Positions 13,734-21,930 of a stretch of 23,644 bases of DNA are shown here, in pieces. Position numbers and translations under genes: made by a program. The stretch's first letter is position 1. Every line of letters starts with the position of its first letter. The stretch is from JAQGMJ01 sp036271855. GTDB taxonomy: Bacteria > Pseudomonadota > Gammaproteobacteria > Burkholderiales > JAEUOS01. Below the pieces are notes generated by a model. That model was given only the letters and a program-made list of their open reading frames with translations. It was not told where the DNA came from and did no database searches. Where the stretch lies: assembly GCA_036271855.1 (NCBI GenBank), contig DATAZV010000194.1:1-23644 (forward strand), in the 5' to 3' direction.

Positions 13734-14501
13734 GTGAGCGCCGTACTCGAAAATTCCCCCGAAGACCTCGAAGCCCTGTTCGATCAGATTGCCGATCAGC
13801 GCGCCAGCAATGAGCAGTCCGTCTCCGCACCCGTAGCAGCGGCTGACGCCGGCGCTGCCGCGCCCGCGCCGGCGGCCGCCGATGATGGCGCCGATGGCGA
13901 GCCCTACGATATTTTCAAGCGTGTCGGCATGCTGACGCGCAACCTGCATGACGCCCTGCGCGAGCTCGGCTACGACAAGGGCATCGACAACGCCATCGGC
14001 GCCTTGCCGGACGCCCGTGCGCGCCTGACCTATATTGCCAACCTGACCGGCCAGGCCGCCGAAAAGGCGCTGACCAAGGCCGAACTCGGCCTGGGAATCC
14101 AGCAGCAGCTCGAATCGGAAGCAACCGGTCTGGCCCATGGCTGGGACGACCTGTTTGCCGGCCGCATGACCTTGGAGCAGTTCAAGAGCACCGCCACGCA
14201 GACGCACGATTTCCTGCGCGGGCTGCCGGAACGCACCGGCAGCGCCGGCGCATTGTTCACCGACATCATGCTGGCGCAGGATTTTCACGACCTGACCGGC
14301 CAGGTGGTCAACAAGATTGCCAGCATTGCGCAAAACATCGAAGACCAGCTGGTCAAGCTGCTGATCGACGCCACCCCGCCGGAGAAGCGCGAGGAAGTCG
14401 AATCCACCTGGCTCAACGGCCCGGTGATCGACGCCAAGCGCGACGACGTGGTGACCAACCAGGGGCAGGTTGACGACCTCCTCGCCAGCCTCGGCTTCTA
14501 A
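13734..14501 (+). CDS. cheZ: CheY-P phosphatase CheZ
   Basis: The protein has 255 aa. The catalytic motif AQDFHDLTGQ carries the two known active residues, D186 and Q190 (D143 and Q147 in E. coli). The extreme C-terminus QVDDLLASLGF is the CheY-binding helix. Between them are long helices of the four-helix bundle (EQFKSTATQTHDFLRGLPER). Residues 30-55 form an Ala/Pro/Asp-rich insertion near the N-terminus. Translation begins at a GTG (13734), 9 bp after the cheY stop, with no better ATG in frame nearby. CheZ removes phosphate from CheY-P and ends the tumble signal. Confidence 0.96.
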   Translation: MSAVLENSPEDLEALFDQIADQRASNEQSVSAPVAAADAGAAAPAPAAADDGADGEPYDIFKRVGMLTRNLHDALRELGYDKGIDNAIGALPDARARLTYIANLTGQAAEKALTKAELGLGIQQQLESEATGLAHGWDDLFAGRMTLEQFKSTATQTHDFLRGLPERTGSAGALFTDIMLAQDFHDLTGQVVNKIASIAQNIEDQLVKLLIDATPPEKREEVESTWLNGPVIDAKRDDVVTNQGQVDDLLASLGF

Positions 14502-14554
14502 GCCGGCGATCGATACACGCACAAAAAGCACAAGGCTTAAGCCAAAGGGTTGCA

Positions 14555-16372
14555 ATGAACGCTCTTACCGATATGCAAGACCTGTTGCAGGATTTCCTGA
14601 CCGAAGGCGGGGAGTTGCTCGACGATGTCGACCAGAAGCTGGTCGAACTCGAGCACAACGTCCAGGACAAGGGCCTGCTGAACACGATCTTCCGCGGCTT
14701 TCACACCATCAAGGGCGGCGCCGGTTTTCTTGACGCCCCGGCGATGGTCGAACTGTGCCATCGCACCGAAAACCTGTTCGACCAGTTTCGCAGCGACAAG
14801 CTCAGCCTGACGCCCGAAATGCTTGACGTGATCCTCGCCGCCACCGGCGAAGTCAAGCGCATGATGGGCGAAATGTCCGGCTTTACCTCGCCGCAGCCGG
14901 CGCCGGCCGAACTTCTGGAAGCGCTCGATACCTGCCTGAAGGGCGAGGCACCGGTGCGCAAGAAGCCGGCGGCGGCGGCAACTGTGGCAGCGGTACCCGC
15001 TGCGGTGGCGCAGGCGCCGGCGAACGGCGAGTTCGACTGGGGCGGCTTGTACCATGTGCTCACCGGCAAGACTGAGGATGCGGAGGGCAAGCCGGTGCTG
15101 CTGGTGGCGCCTGCCGCGCTGCCGCAACGCGCGGAGGAGCACGCACCGGTGGTGCGCGCGCCACGGCCTGGCGCCGGTGGCCCGCCCAGTGGCGGCAACG
15201 TCGGCAAAGACGGCACCATGCGCGTCGACACCACGCGCTTTGACCAGATTCTCAATCTTTCGGGCGAGATCGGCCTGACCAAAAACCGCCTGAACTGCCT
15301 GCGTACCGATATGGTCCGCGGCGCCCAGGGCGGCGACACCCTGAAGACCCTGGACACGGTACTCGGCCAGCTCGACATGCTGGTCTCCGACCTGCAATCG
15401 GCGGTGATGAAGGCGCGCATGCAGCCGGTGGGCCGGGTATTCCAGAAATACAGCCGCCTGGCGCGCGACGTCGCGCGTACCCTTGGCAAGGACTGCGAAC
15501 TGATCATCGAGGGCGCCGACACCGAAGTCGACAAGACCATCCTCGAGGAACTCAACGATCCGCTGGTGCACCTGGTGCGCAATTCGGTCGATCATGGTCT
15601 GGAAACCCCGGCCGACCGCGAGGCCGTCGGCAAGCCGGCGCGCGGCACCATCCGCCTGGCAGCACGCCAGGCCGGCGACCACATCATCATCGAAATCACC
15701 GACGATGGCCGCGGCATGCGCGCCGATGTCCTGCGCCAGAAGGCGGTGGAAAAGGGCCTGATCAGCGCCGAAGAAGCAAATACCCTGGACGAGCGCGGCA
15801 GCCTGAACCTGATTTTCCTCCCGGGTTTTTCCACCAAGAGCGAAATCAGCGAAGTATCGGGCCGCGGCGTCGGCATGGACGTGGTGCTGACCAACATCCG
15901 CCGCCTGAAGGGCCGCATCGACCTGTCTTCCAAGGTCGGCGAGGGCTCGAAAGTGACGATTTCCCTGCCGCTGACCCTGGCGATCCTGCCGGTGTTGATG
16001 ATGAAGCAGGGCGGCCAGACCTTCGCCATGCCGCTGACTGCGGTGCGCGAGATCATCAGCATCCTGCCGGAAAACCTGCAACATGTATCCGGCCAGCCCA
16101 CCCTGGTGGTGCGCGGCGAGGCGCTGCCGGTGATGCAACTGTCCGACCTCCTGGACCGCCCGCAAACCGGCGAATCCCTGGTGGGCGTCGTGGCAACCTC
16201 CGGCGACAAGGCCTACGTGCTGGCCGTCGACAGCTTTGTCGGCCAGGACGAGGTGATGATCAAGCCGCTCGAAGGCATCAAGCCCAAGGGTGTCACAGGC
16301 GCCACGCTTTCGGGCGAAGGCGTGGTGGTTCTGGTGCTCGAAATGCACGAGATGCTGCAAGGGCGGGTCTGA
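14555..16372 (+). CDS. cheA: Chemotaxis histidine kinase CheA, without a recognisable P2 domain
   Basis: The protein has 605 aa. The P1 phosphotransfer domain has H50 in GFHTIKGGAGFL. Residues 125-220 are an Ala/Pro-rich linker with one short conserved-looking segment (EFDWGGLYHVLTG, from 159). P3 dimerisation starts near residue 222 (MRVDTTRFDQILNLSGEIG). The P4 ATPase shows the N box (HLVRNSVDHGLE, N343/H347), the G1 box (ITDDGRGM) and the G2 box (GRGVGMDVV). P5, the CheW-like regulatory domain, fills the C-terminus. A separate CheY/CheB-binding P2 domain is not visible. The ATG at 14555 follows cheZ by 53 bp, with AAAGGG about 5 nt upstream. A perfect 18-bp inverted repeat after the stop probably ends the operon. 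Confidence 0.96.
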   Translation: MNALTDMQDLLQDFLTEGGELLDDVDQKLVELEHNVQDKGLLNTIFRGFHTIKGGAGFLDAPAMVELCHRTENLFDQFRSDKLSLTPEMLDVILAATGEVKRMMGEMSGFTSPQPAPAELLEALDTCLKGEAPVRKKPAAAATVAAVPAAVAQAPANGEFDWGGLYHVLTGKTEDAEGKPVLLVAPAALPQRAEEHAPVVRAPRPGAGGPPSGGNVGKDGTMRVDTTRFDQILNLSGEIGLTKNRLNCLRTDMVRGAQGGDTLKTLDTVLGQLDMLVSDLQSAVMKARMQPVGRVFQKYSRLARDVARTLGKDCELIIEGADTEVDKTILEELNDPLVHLVRNSVDHGLETPADREAVGKPARGTIRLAARQAGDHIIIEITDDGRGMRADVLRQKAVEKGLISAEEANTLDERGSLNLIFLPGFSTKSEISEVSGRGVGMDVVLTNIRRLKGRIDLSSKVGEGSKVTISLPLTLAILPVLMMKQGGQTFAMPLTAVREIISILPENLQHVSGQPTLVVRGEALPVMQLSDLLDRPQTGESLVGVVATSGDKAYVLAVDSFVGQDEVMIKPLEGIKPKGVTGATLSGEGVVVLVLEMHEMLQGRV

Positions 16373-16387
16373 GCCGCCTGCCCCATT

Positions 16388-16425
16388 GCAAGCCGGTTCG
16401 GCGCCGTGGCGCCGAACCGGCTTGC
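16388..16425 (+). terminator. Perfect 18-bp inverted repeat after cheA
   Basis: The arms GCAAGCCGGTTCGGCGCC (16388-16405) and GGCGCCGAACCGGCTTGC (16408-16425) are exact complements separated by 2 nt. The stem lies 15 nt after the cheA stop. No T-run follows on either strand, so it may end transcription with Rho or protect the cheA mRNA end. Confidence 0.6.
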
Positions 16426-16466
16426 GCAACGCTGTGCGCCGGGGCCATGCGCACCAAACCCGTCGC

Positions 16467-16507
16467 AACAAAAACAAAGCCCGCCTGCGGCGGCGCCGGG
16501 CGGGCTT
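16467..16507 (-). terminator. Intrinsic terminator of the 68-aa minus-strand gene
   Basis: On the minus strand, AAGCCCGCC (from 16507), a 13-nt loop and GGCGGGCTT (16485-16477) form a 9-bp GC stem, followed directly by TTTGTTTTTGTT (overlapping the stem end, down to 16467). It lies 20 nt after the stop of the small gene at 16528-16734. It is a good Rho-independent terminator and supports that gene being transcribed. Confidence 0.75.
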
Positions 16508-16527
16508 GAACTGCGTTGGCCAGGGGT

Positions 16528-16734
16528 TTAGTTGGGGCGGACCTGGCGGCTGGGGCGATTGCGGATCAGCGAGCTCAAGTCGTCCTCGAACCACTCTTCG
16601 TCCAGGGTCTCGCCGTCTTCGGCATCGCTTACCTGGTTGAGGGCGTGTTTGATGGCCAGGGAGGCGAAATCGCCTTCGGCGTGGTCTTCGGCCCAGCTAT
16701 AGCCAGCGAAGCCGGCGCGGTTTGCATGTTCCAT
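16528..16734 (-). CDS. Small acidic protein of unknown function
   Basis: The product has 68 aa and I do not recognise it. It reads MEHANRAGFAGYSWAEDHAE, then GDFASLAIKHALNQVSDAED, GETLDEEWFEDDLSSLIRNR and a short basic end. It is strongly acidic in the middle and has no signal peptide or membrane helix. The start at 16734 is fixed by AAGGAG (16741-16746) 6 nt upstream, although the open frame extends 29 codons further. It is the only minus-strand gene in the right arm, has its own intrinsic terminator, and faces away from flhB across a 178-bp region with two inverted repeats. These signals make it a likely real gene; a role in motility is suggested only by position. Confidence 0.7.
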   Translation of the reverse strand: MEHANRAGFAGYSWAEDHAEGDFASLAIKHALNQVSDAEDGETLDEEWFEDDLSSLIRNRPSRQVRPN

Positions 16735-16740
16735 CACTAA

Positions 16741-16746
16741 CTCCTT
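16741..16746 (-). promoter_or_regulatory. Ribosome binding site of the 68-aa gene
   Basis: AAGGAG on the minus strand, 6 nt before the ATG at 16734. It decides the start against longer frames. Confidence 0.75.
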
Positions 16747-16767
16747 GACTAGATTGATGTTTTTTGG

Positions 16768-16786
16768 TGCCGCATGGAGTGCGGCA
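16768..16786. repeat. Inverted repeat in the leader of the 68-aa gene
   Basis: TGCCGCA (16768-16774), a 5-nt loop and TGCGGCA (16780-16786) form a perfect 7-bp arm pair between the 68-aa gene and flhB. It is either a leader hairpin for the small gene or a dyad operator. Confidence 0.45.
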
Positions 16787-16809
16787 TGAGTCCACTCTAG
16801 ACCTGGAGA

Positions 16810-16827
16810 CAGGGGTCCCACCCCCTG
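16810..16827. repeat. Inverted repeat in the small gene-flhB intergenic region
   Basis: CAGGGG (16810-16815), 6 nt and CCCCTG (16822-16827). It lies between the divergent genes and could be an operator. No convincing -35/-10 pair was found on either strand. Confidence 0.35.
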
Positions 16828-16912
16828 ATTAGGGCGCTTTTCCCCCTGTTATTTCGAGCTTGCCCAGCCTCATGGATACGGACAATGGAGCCGTTAATCA
16901 ATGAGGCCCGCA

Positions 16913-18055
16913 ATGGCTGATGAGCAGGATACCGAACGGGAATTACCAGCCTCGCAGAAGCGGCTGGACGAGGCGCGCGAACGCGGCCAGGTTCCCCGTT
17001 CGCGTGAACTGACCACGGCCGTCCTGCTGATCGCCGGCGCCACCGCCATGCTGATGAATGGCCCCGGGCTAATGCATGAGAGCGCCGAATTCCTGCAAAA
17101 CGGCCTCACCCTGACGCGCGCCAGCGCCTTCGATACCCACGTTGCAATGGAGCAGGCCGGCCATCTGGCCTGGCACGGCATCCTCATCGCCCTGCCGGTG
17201 CTGGCCACGCTGTTCGTCGCCGCTTCCTGCTCGCAACTGGCCATTGGCGGCTGGCTGTTCACCACCCAATCGATGGCCCCGGATTTCAACCGCATGAATC
17301 CGCTCAAGGGCCTGTCCAATATGTTCTCGGTCAATGGACTGACCGAGTTGCTGAAGTCGCTGGCCAAGGTCAGCCTGGTCGGCGGCGCAGCCGCCTGGGT
17401 GGTATGGCGCGACCGCGCCGGCCTGGTGACGCCCTTGTCGCAGAATCCCGGTGCCGGTTTCGACATGGCCGGCAGCACCATCCTCAAAGACTTTTTGTTC
17501 GTCGCCGCCACCCTGATCCTGGTGGCCGTTGCCGATGTGCCCCTGCAATTGTGGCGCCACGCCAAGGGTCTGCGCATGTCGCGCGAAGAAGTCAAGCGCG
17601 AAGCCAAGGAAACCGACGGCGATCCGCACATCAAGGGCAAGATCCGCCAGCGCCAGCGCGAGGCTGCGCGCCGCCGCATGATGAGCAACGTGCCGAAAGC
17701 CGATGTCATCGTCACCAACCCGACGCACTACGCCGTTGCCCTGGCCTACGACGGCGACACCATGCGCGCCCCCAAGGTGGTTGCCAAGGGCGCCGACGAA
17801 GTGGCCGCCCGCATCCGCGAACTCGGCGCCGAACACGGTGTACCGCTGCTCGAAGCACCGCCGCTGGCGCGCGCGCTGTATGCCCACGCCGAGCTGGAGC
17901 AGGAAATTCCCGCTGCCTTGTTCAACGCCGTGGCCCAGGCGCTGGCCTATGTGTTCCAACTGCGCAGCATGACCGGCGGGCGCAAGCCGCAGGCGCCCAC
18001 CGAGATCCTGGTGCCGGCCGAACTCGATCCACTTAACCAGGGGGCCGCGGCATGA
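16913..18055 (+). CDS. flhB: Flagellar type III export gate protein FlhB
   Basis: The protein has 380 aa. It has the N-terminal TERELPASQKRLDEARERGQ, four hydrophobic membrane segments (residues ~30-215) and the cytoplasmic C-domain with the autocleavage site NPTH. With the start at 16913, the motif falls at 269-272, the same as Salmonella N269, and GAGG lies 8 nt upstream. An ATG at 16901 is possible but less well supported. FlhB sits at the export gate and switches substrate class when FliK reports hook completion. Its stop overlaps the flhA start as ATGA, so translation is coupled. A stand-alone relative of its C-domain is encoded at 1298-1639. Confidence 0.97.
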   Translation: MADEQDTERELPASQKRLDEARERGQVPRSRELTTAVLLIAGATAMLMNGPGLMHESAEFLQNGLTLTRASAFDTHVAMEQAGHLAWHGILIALPVLATLFVAASCSQLAIGGWLFTTQSMAPDFNRMNPLKGLSNMFSVNGLTELLKSLAKVSLVGGAAAWVVWRDRAGLVTPLSQNPGAGFDMAGSTILKDFLFVAATLILVAVADVPLQLWRHAKGLRMSREEVKREAKETDGDPHIKGKIRQRQREAARRRMMSNVPKADVIVTNPTHYAVALAYDGDTMRAPKVVAKGADEVAARIRELGAEHGVPLLEAPPLARALYAHAELEQEIPAALFNAVAQALAYVFQLRSMTGGRKPQAPTEILVPAELDPLNQGAAA

Positions 18056-20154
18056 GCGCGCTCGCTTTCAACCGCGCGACGCTGCGCAACATCCCCTGGG
18101 GCGGCCTGGCCGCGCCACTGTTCGTCGTGATGATGCTGGCGATGATGATCCTGCCCTTGCCGGCGATCCTCCTCGACCTGTTCTTCACCTTCAACATCGC
18201 GCTGGGCCTGGTCGTGCTGCTGGCCGCGGTCTACGCCAACCGCCCGCTGGATTTCGCTGCCTTTCCCACGGTGCTGCTGCTGACCACGCTGCTGCGCCTG
18301 TCGCTCAACATCGCTTCCACCCGTATTGTGCTGCTGCATGGCCATACCGGGCCGGACGCCGCCGGCAAGGTGATCGAAGCTTTCGGCCATTTCCTGGTGG
18401 GCGGCAACTTCGCCGTCGGCCTGGTGGTGTTCGCCATCCTGATCGTGATCAACTTCGTGGTGGTGACCAAGGGTGCCGGGCGTATCGCCGAAGTCAGCGC
18501 GCGCTTCACCCTGGATGCCATGCCGGGCAAGCAGATGGCGATCGACGCCGACCTGAACGCCGGCCTGATCGACGAAAAAACGGCACGCAAGCGCCGCAGC
18601 GAAATCGCCCAGGAAGCCGACTTCTACGGCGCCATGGACGGCGCTTCCAAATTCGTGCGCGGCGATGCCGTCGCCGGCATTTTGATCCTCTTCATTAACA
18701 TCATCGGCGGCCTGATCATCGGCATGGTGCAGCACGACCTGTCGCTGGCCACCGCGGCCAACAACTACGTGCTGCTGGCCATCGGCGACGGCCTGGTCGC
18801 GCAGATTCCGGCGCTGGTGATCTCGATCGCCGCGGGTCTGGTGGTCAGCCGCGTCGGCGCCGACGACGACAACAAGGAAGACATGGGCGCGCAAATCGTG
18901 CGCCAGCTCGCTTCCAACCCGCAGACCATGATGGTCACCGGCGGCGTGCTGATCCTGCTGGGCCTGATTCCCGGCATGCCGCACTTCGCCTTCATGGCCT
19001 TCGGCGCCGGCGCCGGCTGGTTCGGCTGGTGGCGCAGCCAGGCGGGCAAACGCGAGCAAAGCCTGGTGCCGGCCACGCCGATCGTCTCGCCCGACAAGCA
19101 GGAAGCCACCTGGGACGACCTGGTGCCGGTCGACGTTTTGGGTCTTGAGGTTGGGTATCGCCTGATTCCGCTGGTCGATGCCAGCCAGGACGGCGATCTG
19201 CTCAAGCGAATCAAGGCGATCCGCAAGAAATTCGCGCAAGAGGTCGGCTTCCTGCCACCGCAAGTGCACGTCCGCGACAACCTCGAACTGAAGCCCTCCG
19301 GTTACCGCGTCATCCTCAAGGGTGTGGTGATCGGCGAAGGCGAAGTCTTCACCGGCCTGCACATGGCGATCAATCCGGGCGGCGCCACCGGCGTCCTGCC
19401 GGGCACCGCGGGCAAGGACCCGGCCTTCGGCCTGCCGGCGGTATGGATCGAGTCCGCCTTCCGCGACCAGGCACTGGCTTCCGGCTACACCGTGGTCGAT
19501 GCCGGCAGCGTCGTCGCCACCCATCTGAACAACCTGATGCAGTCGCATGCCGCCCAGTTGCTCGGCCGTGCCGAAACACAAGCCCTGGTCGACCACTTCA
19601 ACAAGCTGGCGCCCAAGCTGATCGACGACCTGATGCCCAAACTGGTGCCCCTGGCCACCCTGCAGCGTGTGTTGCAGAACCTGCTGGAAGAAGGCGTGCA
19701 CATCCGCGACCTGCGCACCATCGTCGAATCCCTGACCGAGGCCGCTTCCAAGACCACCAACCCGGCCGAACTCTCCGCCCACGTGCGCATTTCGCTGGGC
19801 CGCGCCATCATGCAGATGCTCTACGGCCCGGCGCGCGAAATCGAAATGCTGGTGCTCGAACCTGACCTGGAGCGCGCGCTCACGCAGGCTGCCAGCGCCA
19901 CCGGCGACACCCTGGCAATCGAGCCCGGCCTGGCCGAAAACATGATGCGCGAGCTGACCAGCGCCGCGCAGCGCATGGACACCCTGGGCCAGCCGCCGGC
20001 GCTGCTGGTGCCGGATCGCCTGCGCGTCGCCCTGGCCCGCATGGCCCGCCGCGCCGCGCCGCGCCTGAAAGTTATTGCCCACGCCGAAGTTCCCGAGGCT
20101 TGCACCATCCGCGTCGCCGCCGTCGTTGGCGCGCGCGGCTCGCTGCCCGCCTGA
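18052..20154 (+). CDS. flhA: Flagellar type III export gate protein FlhA
   Basis: The protein has 700 aa. The N-terminal half has about eight membrane helices. It contains the family signatures RPLDFAAFPTVLLLTTLLRL followed by SLNIASTR, and the FHIPEP block GRIAEVSARFTLDAMPGKQM followed by AIDADLNAGLI (about 143-173). The C-terminal cytoplasmic domain (from about 350) forms the nine-fold ring that docks chaperone-substrate complexes such as FliS-flagellin and FliT-FliD. The length is standard. The 4-bp overlap with flhB and the following flhF-flhG-fliA order match the classic flhA-flhF-flhG-fliA locus of polar flagellates. Confidence 0.98.
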   Translation: MSALAFNRATLRNIPWGGLAAPLFVVMMLAMMILPLPAILLDLFFTFNIALGLVVLLAAVYANRPLDFAAFPTVLLLTTLLRLSLNIASTRIVLLHGHTGPDAAGKVIEAFGHFLVGGNFAVGLVVFAILIVINFVVVTKGAGRIAEVSARFTLDAMPGKQMAIDADLNAGLIDEKTARKRRSEIAQEADFYGAMDGASKFVRGDAVAGILILFINIIGGLIIGMVQHDLSLATAANNYVLLAIGDGLVAQIPALVISIAAGLVVSRVGADDDNKEDMGAQIVRQLASNPQTMMVTGGVLILLGLIPGMPHFAFMAFGAGAGWFGWWRSQAGKREQSLVPATPIVSPDKQEATWDDLVPVDVLGLEVGYRLIPLVDASQDGDLLKRIKAIRKKFAQEVGFLPPQVHVRDNLELKPSGYRVILKGVVIGEGEVFTGLHMAINPGGATGVLPGTAGKDPAFGLPAVWIESAFRDQALASGYTVVDAGSVVATHLNNLMQSHAAQLLGRAETQALVDHFNKLAPKLIDDLMPKLVPLATLQRVLQNLLEEGVHIRDLRTIVESLTEAASKTTNPAELSAHVRISLGRAIMQMLYGPAREIEMLVLEPDLERALTQAASATGDTLAIEPGLAENMMRELTSAAQRMDTLGQPPALLVPDRLRVALARMARRAAPRLKVIAHAEVPEACTIRVAAVVGARGSLPA

Positions 20155-20210
20155 CCATTTTCCAACCAAGCACAACGAACCACCGAAAAGCCGCTTAAGA
20201 GGGTACCGCC

Positions 20211-21920
20211 ATGCTGATGAAAAAATTTGTTGCTCCCACCTCGCGCGAGGCCATGCAGAAGATGAAGAATGAACTCGGGCCCGATGCCCTGGTCATTTCG
20301 AATCGCAAGGTCGCCGCCGGTGTGGAAATTCTCGCCATGGTGGAGAACGCGGTCGAAGCCCTTGAACCCCAGCCCGAGCCGGTGCCGGCCAGGCTGCCGC
20401 AACCGGCGGCCCAGCCCGCGCGTGCCGCGGGCCCGCAAGGCCGCCCGGCCGCGGCCATGCGCGCGCCGGAGCCGCCGGCGCGTCCGCACCCGTCGATGGC
20501 CAACCCGTTTGCCGCACCCGGATTTGCATCCGCCGGTAGCCCGGCGACGCCGTTCGCTGCTGCCCCCCCCGCGCCCCGCGGCGAGCCGCGCGCCGAACAG
20601 CGACTGCTGCAGCGCCCCGCGTTCCGCGCCCCGGCGCGCAGCGTCGCCGCGGCACCCGTGGCGCCCAGCTACCAGACCCTGAAAGACTTCGCCGCACACC
20701 TGGATCAAGCCGAGGTTCCCGAAGCTCCCGCAGCACCGGCAGCGCGGCAACCAGCGCGTGTCCGTTCCGACAACCCGTTTGCCGGCATGCCCGCAGTACG
20801 CGCAATGCGGCGCGCCCCAGGCAAGGCGGCCCCGGCCCCCACGGCCGCGCCGGTCGCTGCGCCGGCCGCACCGCGGCCTGCCGCGGCGCCTGCTGTTGCT
20901 CCTGTCGCCCCGGTTACTGCCGCTGCGGCACCCGCGCCGTCACGCCCGATGCCGTCACTGGCCACGCCTTCCAACGGCAACGAGCAGCGTTTGCTGGACG
21001 AAGTCAAGGCGATGAAGGCGATGCTGCAAAGCCAGCTGCAAGGCTTCGCGTTCCGCGACATGAGCCAGCGCCGGCCCCTGGCGATGAAGTTCTGGCGCGA
21101 AATGTCCGACGCCGGCTTTTCCGCCACTGTCACCCGCACGGTGGTCGACAAGCTGCCGGACGACCTGAGTGAAGCGCAATCGCGCAAGTGGCTGGGTGAG
21201 GTGCTGTCGCGCAATCTGCACTGCGCCGACAGCAGCCGCGACCTGGTCGAAGCCGGCGGCACCTATGCCCTGGTCGGCCCCACCGGCGTCGGCAAGACCA
21301 CCACCATCGCCAAGCTGGCCGCGCGCTGCGTGGTCAAGTACGGCGCGCAATCACTCGGCCTGATCACCACCGACAGCTATCGTATCGGCGCCTTCGACCA
21401 GCTTGCGATCTACGGCAAGATCCTGGGCGTCAAGGTGCACTCCGCGCAGTCCCTGCCCGAGCTTGAGGCGGCGCTTAGCACCCTGCGCGGCAAGCGCCTG
21501 ATCCTGATCGACACCACCGGCATGGGCCAGCGCGACAGCCGCCTGGCCGAGCAGATCAACCTGCTTGACCTGCCGCAGGTGCAGCGCATCCTGCTGCTCA
21601 ACGCCGCCGCCCAGGCCGAAACCCTGGACGATGTCGCCCGCGCCTACCAGGGCCGCGCCGCCGGTGCGCGCCCATTGAGCGGCGCTATTTTCAGCAAGAT
21701 CGACGAGGCCGCCAAGCTTGGGCCCGTGCTCGACACCGCGATGCGCCACACCCTCAATGTCTACTACGTCTCCAACGGCCAGCGCGTGCCCGAAGACCTG
21801 CATCCGGCCAAGGCGCAGGCGCTGATCCATCGCTCGCTGAAATCGGCGGCCGACTCCGTATTCGCGCTGCGCGACGACGAAGTGCCGTTGCGTGCCATCT
21901 CCCAGCCGGCCCATGCTTGA
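20211..21920 (+). CDS. flhF: Flagellar placement GTPase FlhF (SRP-type)
   Basis: The protein has 569 aa. The N-terminal B domain is MKKFVAPTSREAMQKMKNEL followed by GPDALVISNRKV. Residues ~55-265 are an Ala/Pro/Arg-rich linker with NPFA occurring twice (SMANPFAAPGF and RSDNPFAGMPA). The NG GTPase has a P-loop at 356-363 (GPTGVGKT), TTDSYRIGAFDQL, the G3 element DTTGMGQRD and IFSKIDEAAKLG. FlhF recruits early flagellar parts, usually to the pole. GAGGG (20199-20203) is 7 nt before the ATG at 20211, which sets the start two codons before the MKKF that begins most homologues. The gene follows flhA by 56 bp and precedes flhG. Confidence 0.96.
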   Translation: MLMKKFVAPTSREAMQKMKNELGPDALVISNRKVAAGVEILAMVENAVEALEPQPEPVPARLPQPAAQPARAAGPQGRPAAAMRAPEPPARPHPSMANPFAAPGFASAGSPATPFAAAPPAPRGEPRAEQRLLQRPAFRAPARSVAAAPVAPSYQTLKDFAAHLDQAEVPEAPAAPAARQPARVRSDNPFAGMPAVRAMRRAPGKAAPAPTAAPVAAPAAPRPAAAPAVAPVAPVTAAAAPAPSRPMPSLATPSNGNEQRLLDEVKAMKAMLQSQLQGFAFRDMSQRRPLAMKFWREMSDAGFSATVTRTVVDKLPDDLSEAQSRKWLGEVLSRNLHCADSSRDLVEAGGTYALVGPTGVGKTTTIAKLAARCVVKYGAQSLGLITTDSYRIGAFDQLAIYGKILGVKVHSAQSLPELEAALSTLRGKRLILIDTTGMGQRDSRLAEQINLLDLPQVQRILLLNAAAQAETLDDVARAYQGRAAGARPLSGAIFSKIDEAAKLGPVLDTAMRHTLNVYYVSNGQRVPEDLHPAKAQALIHRSLKSAADSVFALRDDEVPLRAISQPAHA

Positions 21921-21930
21921 GAGCGCGCAC

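Noticed and set aside
14534..14543. GGCTTAAGCC palindrome before cheA
   Set aside because: A 10-bp palindrome inside a 53-bp operon gap, single copy and with no nearby promoter; likely chance.
14537..16594. 685-codon open frame on the minus strand opposite cheA
   Set aside because: Composition is that of a shadow frame, and it runs across the cheA dyad and the small-gene terminator. CheA on the other strand is unambiguous.
16890..16897. GCCGTTAA, a 7 of 8 match to a sigma-28 -10, before flhB
   Set aside because: The -35 position is poor and the transcript would begin at the start codon.
17947..20175. 742-codon open frame on the minus strand opposite flhA
   Set aside because: It is a GC-rich shadow of flhA: His/Gln/Gly/Arg-rich composition, no domains, and the opposite strand encodes a clear full-length FlhA.
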